From Panopea generosa (Eukaryota; Mollusca; Bivalvia; Adapedonta; Hiatellidae), in NCBI GenBank assembly GCA_029582155.1, contig CM055898.1, forward strand, positions 27,163,245 to 27,227,244: DNA of 64,000 bases, read 5' to 3'. Under the pieces are notes generated by a model. It saw nothing but the letters and a program-made list of their open reading frames with translations. It made no database searches and was not told the origin of the DNA. The position numbers and the translations under genes were made by a program. Positions 59,191 through 64,000 of the stretch are shown piece by piece (within the stretch, counting starts at the first letter, position 1; each line of letters begins with the position of its first letter).

Positions 59191-59384
59191 GCTCTACGAT
59201 CCATTTGTCTCCTATCTCTATATGTGTTGGTATTTACTCATTTATTTACAGAGGTATGGTGTTTCTTGTACCCTTTATTAGCCTGATAGATCTTTGGAAC
59301 GATAATTATGTTTACACATTTAATATAATTATTTGCAATAAAGATAACGTGTGCATGGCCATCATCCCACGTTTAGTGTTTATT

Positions 59385-59500
59385 ATAGTTCCGGGTTCAT
59401 GCTACGAAGGTCATGCGTTCAACCCGCTACCACAACCAGGTGTTGTGACCTTGAGCATGACACGTTATTTGCGTATGCTTAATACTGGTTCTACAAGGAT
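59385..59500 (+). mobile_element. Second tRNA-like head with SINE-type core
   Basis: B-box-like GCGTTCAACCCGC (about 59417), then GGTGTTGTGACCTTGAGCAT and GACACGTTATTTGCGTATGC. The last blocks match the GACCTTGAGCAAGACACTTTA motif found in many animal SINE cores. Borders and target duplications were not resolved. The 114-codon frame overlapping this region is a shadow. Confidence 0.5.
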
Positions 59501-60463
59501 ATCTTATGTATAAATTTAAAACAACAATTTCACCATTCTCCGAGTTTAATTCTATAGCCTTAACTGAAGTAATACTATGTTCATTTACTTTATGTGTTGT
59601 TATCGTTCATTGTAGACGTGTTTTTATTTCATTCAAAAAGCATTCTTTAGATTTGAAGTTAATAACCGACCTTTACCTTAATGTAATGTGTGTTAGGTTA
59701 ATATAAAGTATGAAAACATAGTTGGGAAATACCCTACTTGCTCGAGAAATATCATATTTCCTACTGTCCTAAATTACCGACGACACTCGGGGGCATTTCA
59801 AAATGAGTTTATAAAATATTAACAATCCTATCAAACACAATAGTTTGCTTAATTGTAAGTTCGTTATTCACAGTCAGCGATACATGAAAAAACGATTACT
59901 GAAAGAATATATCTTTAAATAATATATTTAAACAGTTGCTATATCATATACGGTAATAACTTTTACAAAATTCCTAGATTTACAGCAGTAATATTGCAGA
60001 CAACAGTTATGCGTTTCGAATTCTTTCATGAATGTTGAAGTAATTTGGACACACGCTTGCACAAATCGATGTAATTGTTAGCAATAAATAGGCGGCAAGT
60101 TACAGTCATACAATTGTCATAAGTTTTAAATAATACATTGGGCATATCGTATAACAAACCGGGTTATCATTCATCAAGATAGCATTAAGTATCGTACTGA
60201 CGGATTTCAACAGAAACAAAACAGGGTGTATTAACTATGGATATGGGGTCATAAACTTCAAACGACTGTTGTAGGTACTTCTATTTTACAGTTTTCGGTG
60301 CGACACTGAACTCAATAATCATTGAAGTTGTAGTTATATTGGTAAAACCATACCATTGTTATTTACAAAGATTATATTTTCTAACGTAGGTGCAGTGCAA
60401 TTGTACTTGTATTGCGTTGTATTGAGCGGCTACGACATATCACGACGTTGTATACTTGATATT

Positions 60464-60763
60464 ATAAGTGGATCACCGAACCCGATTAGCTCTGTCGGTT
60501 ACGCGTCTGACTATCGATCCAGGGGTTGTGAGTTTGAGTCCCCCGCCCGGCAACAGTCTCCGTGATGAATGATATACAACATTGTATCTCACCACTGATT
60601 CAAGTGGGAAAGTTATCAGTTACTTGCGGAAATGGAGTGTGCTCGAGTACTGGTTTATCCAAGTGGTTAGAAACAGTGGTTAGGTTAACTGATCGTCTGT
60701 TAGCCCTCGATGGCATAAGAATGACGCTAAATATTCAATCAACAAATCATAAATAAGTGGATC
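60464..60763 (+). mobile_element. tRNA-derived SINE with 11-bp target-site duplication
   Basis: ATAAGTGGATC occurs at 60464-60474 and 60753-60763 and brackets the element. The head carries TTAGCTCTGTCGGTTACGCG (A-box region) and GTGAGTTTGAGTCCC (B-box region). The core has GGGAAAGTTATCAGTTACTTGCGG and AACAGTGGTTAGGTTAACTG. The tail reads CATAAGAATGACGCTAAATA. The core and the GACGCTAAA(C) ending agree with the bivalve SINE types seen at 2.5 and 61.7 kb. The frame at 60562-60756 is incidental. Confidence 0.85.
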
Positions 60764-61273
60764 GTTGCATTATGACTACAAGGAAAGTGTTTAATTGTAA
60801 GGTTGATTGTTAAGTTGACTTTGTAACTAATAATTAGTTTTAGGTTATTGTGGTGACGACAGAACAGAAAACAATATGTCTGTCCTGTATGTGTGCCTGC
60901 TTGCCTGCCAGCCTGCCTGCCTGCCTGCCTGCCTGCCTGTATGTATGTCTACCTGTCTGTATGTATGTCTGTCTGCAACGTACTTGTTAAATTATAGTAT
61001 TAAACATATATATTGCCATTCTTAATGTTTCGTCTTTATTGATAGGATTATCTTCCTGAATGTTTTGAATATTGAATATTTAGCCCTCGATGGCATAAGA
61101 ATGACGCTAAATATTCAATCAACAAATCATAAATAAGTGGATCGTTGCATTATGACTACAAGGAAAGTGTTTAATTGTAAGGTTGATTGTTAAGTTGACT
61201 TTGTAACTAATAATTAGTTTTAGGTTATTGTGGTGACGACAGAACAGAAAACAATATGTCTGTCCTGTATGTG

Positions 61274-61304
<31 letters not shown>

Positions 61305-61434
61305 ATGTATGTCTACCTGTCTGTATGTATGTCTGTCTGCAACGTACTTGTTAAATTATAGTATTAAACATATATATTGCCATTCTTAATGTTTCGTCTT
61401 TATTGATAGGATTATCTTCCTGAATGTTTTGAAT
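60701..61434. repeat. Recent ~380-bp tandem duplication
   Basis: 60701-61080 and 61081-61434 are almost identical, both starting TAGCCCTCGATGGCATAAGA and running through GGATCGTTGCATTATGACTA, a TGCC/TGTC microsatellite, and GGATTATCTTCCTGAATG. They differ mainly in TGCC copy number. Copy 1 begins inside the SINE tail, so the duplication also carried the SINE's 3' end and right target-site duplication (again at 61133-61143). Confidence 0.97.
60893..60978. repeat. TGCC/TGTC microsatellite (first copy)
   Basis: (TGCC)n with (TGTA/TGTC) continuation. The second copy, at about 61268-61342, has fewer TGCC units. Confidence 0.95.
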
Positions 61435-61727
61435 ATAAATATGAACATATTTAAAAAAACAAAGACCATCTTGGCTACATTTTTACGAAAATAAACGGGA
61501 AGAGGTTCAAGGTCAATTAAGTGATCATTGTCATTTATAGAATGAAATGACAGATCAATATCTGCGGTTTAGTTAAAATATCTCCATTAAGTATATTTTC
61601 ATTTTGTGTTGTATAGCATTGACACAGCTTATATTAACAATAGTTTATTCTATATGCATTGATCATTATGAAACAAGAGAGTGTCTCGTAGGTTTAAAAT
61701 AACGTCAATTATAGGAGAACGTAATTA

Positions 61728-61997
61728 TGTATATTGGTCTTCGTAGGCCGAGTGGTATAATGTGTCTTTCAAGATCACTTACCTCTCACCGGTAAGGTCG
61801 TACATGTAGGTTCGATTCCTGCTCGCTCCAGAAACTTTATTGTGAGAAAGTTTGCCAGTTACTTGCGGAAGGAACGTGGTTCTACTCAAATTCATTTTGA
61901 TGTCTTCCTCCACCAATAAAACTGGATATGCCATATATAACTTATAATGTGTTGAAAATGGCGACGTTAAACCCAATTCGCAAAAAAAGATGTATAT
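61728..61997 (+). mobile_element. tRNA-derived SINE with 8-bp target-site duplication
   Basis: ATGTATAT flanks it (61728-61735 and 61990-61997). The head has TAGGCCGAGTGGTATAATG (A-box) and GTAGGTTCGATTCCTG (B-box, near 61806). The core is GTGAGAAAGTTTGCCAGTTA, TTGCGG, GGTTCTACTC, then CCACCAATAAAACTGGATATG. The tail is GGCGACGTTAAACCCAATTCG plus an A run. The core is shared with the minus-strand SINE at 16.2-16.4 kb. The minus-strand open frame here is a shadow. Confidence 0.85.
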
Positions 61998-62094
61998 ATT
62001 GTTCATTAATACTAATACAAGCAAGTCCAAACAGTCAATTTCGAAAAGTATTAATAACCTTAAAGATCTGGTAAATCGATCTGGTGTATATTTC

Positions 62095-62170
62095 TTTTAT
62101 AGAGCGAGAATTGGACGAGAAATCACCGAGACAAGTCTGGGTTCGAAACCAGGACATCATGCGTAAGCGA
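62095..62170. repeat. tRNA-like B-box patch
   Basis: CTGGGTTCGAAACCAGG (near 62136) is a palindrome-like B-box readable on either strand. On the minus strand it is preceded by GGTTAAAGTATTGGTCGC, which looks like an A-box and D-arm. A full cloverleaf does not form. Strand undecided. Confidence 0.35.
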
Positions 62171-62879
62171 CCAATACTTTAACCACAATACAATGTATGC
62201 CGTTATTGTAATGCTATTACTGTTTTTACATATAAATATGTTTTAATGTTCTATTTCAAATAGTGGCTTATATCAATAAATCACGTAAAACTTATTTTTG
62301 GAAGTTACTCAGTGATACATAATTGTTGCTTTGAAGCATCCAGCAGTTTGGTAGCTACCTATGTTGATCCGACGAATCCAGTTCGGCACAAACCTGTCAG
62401 TAACATTGTTTATTCATATTTCATAAGAACGTACTTGAGATATTGGGATATTACCTTATGTATTGTTAATTAAGTATTGTTAACAAATATGAACATTAAA
62501 GTCTAGATTATTAGATTATGTTTCGTTACAAAACGTTTCGACATTAGTTCAAACAGACGAAGTGAATTAAAGGTAATAAAGGTGGTTAACATATATCACA
62601 TATACACAAAGTAACTTCCCGTGAAGTTATGAATAAACACTGCCCATGATAAACGAACCCCAGTTATCTATTAAGGAAACGGTGGCATAATAATAATAAA
62701 TACTAATAATAAGAATGATATATGAATTTCCTGATCGAAACATCTTTGTGTAATTTAAAGAGCAAATCCTGATTATGCCATTTTGATATTCATCATGCAG
62801 TTCGTTAAATTATAAAAGTGTTTTACATTATAACAAGTAGAAGCTCTCTCTAAAATAAGATGTTATTATCATTATTAAT
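62171..62879. other. Anonymous AT-rich DNA
   Basis: No recognised feature before the trinucleotide array begins. Confidence 0.5.
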
Positions 62880-63034
62880 AAAAGTAAGAGTAGTTGTAAG
62901 AATATAAATAGTATTAGTAGTATAAGATGTAGTAGAACTAATGATATTATTATTTTTAAGTAGTAGTAGTAGTAGTAGATATAGTAGAACTATAAGTAGT
63001 AGTGATAGAAACGGTAGAGGAAAAGGTTGTTGTT

Positions 63035-63107
<73 letters not shown>

Positions 63108-63860
63108 GGGTGCATGTAGTAGTAGAAGTAGTAGTAGATGATGTAGCGATAGTGGTAGTAGTGATAATGGCATAAGAAGTAGTAGTAACAATAAAATAAT
63201 ATAGAAGCAGTTGTAGTAGTAGTAGAAGTGACTGTGGTAGTTGTAAAAATAATGAGGGTGTTGGTAGTAGAGGCTGTAGTGGTATTGGAACAAGTAGTAC
63301 TTATAACAGTAGTAGTATCAGTTGTGGTGGTAGTACTATTGCTATTAGCGGTAGTAACATCAGTGGAAGTTGTAGTAATGAGAGTTGTAGTAATGATAGT
63401 AGTAGTTGTAGCAGTAGTATTAGTAGTTGTAAAAGTAGTAGTAGTAGTAGTTAAAGTAAAGGTAGTAACAATAGTAGTAGTAGTGGTAGTGGTAGTAGTA
63501 GTGGTAGGAGTAGTAGTAGTAGCAGTAGTAGTTGTAAAAGTAGTAGTGGTAGTAGTAGTATTTTTAGTACTAGTAGTTGTAGTAGTAGTAATACTGGTGG
63601 TAGTAGTAGTAGGAGTAGTAGTAGTAAAAGTAAAGGTATGTATAGTACTAGTAGTTGTAAAATTAGAAGTAGTAGTAGTAGTAGCAGTAATAGTAAGAGA
63701 AAGACGAGGATTAGTAGTAGTAGTAGTAATAGTAGTAATTGTAGTAGTAAAAGTAGAAATAGTAGTATTAGTAGCAGTATAAGTGGTTTTAGTTTTATTT
63801 GTAGCAGCAGTAGTAGTTGTATAACATATAGTGGTGGTAGTAGTAGTAGTAGTAGTATTT

Positions 63861-63902
<42 letters not shown>

Positions 63903-64000
63903 CTGGAAGAGGAAATAGAGTAGAAGAAGTTGTTGTATTAGTAGTTGTAGTATTAGTATTAGTAGTAGTAGTAGTAGTAATAATAGTAGTAGTGGTAGAA
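62880..64000. repeat. TAG/GTA trinucleotide array, runs off the window
   Basis: More than 1.1 kb dominated by AGT/TAG/GTA with single-base variants (AGA, AGC, TTG, AAA). Pure blocks lie near 63030-63100 and 63837-63900. Poly-Val (plus), poly-Ser (plus) and poly-Leu (minus) frames are artefacts. The right end is outside the window. Confidence 0.98.

Noticed and set aside
63228..63782. 184-codon Val-rich frame, plus Ser-rich and Leu-rich frames nearby
   Set aside because: Direct translation of a TAG/GTA trinucleotide array; no gene evidence.

Overview
This window looks like AT-rich nuclear DNA of a marine invertebrate, most likely a bivalve mollusc. That rests on established knowledge and inference. 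The window holds SINE cores and tails of the kind common in bivalves (tails ending GACGTTAAAC or GACGCTAAAC), CGACAGACGACAG-type dispersed repeats, 5S-derived fragments, LINE reverse transcriptase fragments of types common in molluscs, introns with GT..AG borders, and no prokaryotic gene organisation. Almost every long open frame is a shadow of a tandem repeat or a piece of a decayed transposon. The species cannot be fixed from the sequence.

Layout. 0-17 kb is mostly anonymous AT-rich DNA with a mariner transposase remnant (1.9-2.3 kb), a SINE with perfect 13-bp target-site duplications (2.55-2.82 kb), a Tx1/L1-like LINE 3' end (3.2-4.3 kb), the first of four copies of a ~433-bp terminal-inverted-repeat element (4.4-4.9 kb), a near-perfect 35-bp-stem hairpin (8.84-8.93 kb), two related TATA-containing segments (9.7 and 15.9 kb), and several tRNA-derived or LINE-tail fragments. 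17.07-18.5 kb is a TTAG/TCAG satellite that runs into a 500-N gap. 20.1-27.05 kb is a ~6.8-kb satellite with a 34-bp unit and visible higher-order structure.

27-36 kb has a second copy of the 433-bp element and two decayed LINEs of different families pointing away from each other (minus 29.5-32.5 kb, plus 33.1-35.8 kb). Between them on the minus strand is an exon-like block encoding a recognisable TM2 domain with a good splice acceptor. 36-44 kb holds anonymous DNA, two more 433-bp elements, and a degenerate GTAGGTAGGT-type satellite (42.25-44.23 kb).

44.28-48.76 kb is the most interesting block. A decayed Mutator-like (MULE) transposase carries an N-terminal OTU-protease-like domain, zinc fingers, a DDE core and a SWIM finger. 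It is bracketed on both sides by arrays of the same 51-bp repeat in the same orientation. Every unit of the array carries a consensus 5' splice-site motif, and the left array also carries one on the opposite strand.

51-52 kb contains a credible small two-exon gene for a secreted peptide (signal-peptide exon ending in phase 1, then a 34-residue second part). It lies among 5S-derived and other bivalve-type repeats. 52-62 kb is anonymous DNA with tRNA-derived SINEs, two of them with identifiable target-site duplications, a long-TIR foldback element, and a recent ~380-bp tandem duplication. From 62.9 kb to the window end is a TAG/GTA trinucleotide array.

How the genes work together: there is no operon or pathway here. 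The supportable host coding elements are the TM2 exon and the two-exon secreted peptide gene; everything else is transposon-derived, satellite or undetermined. All reading was by eye; similarity searches, transcript mapping and folding were not run.
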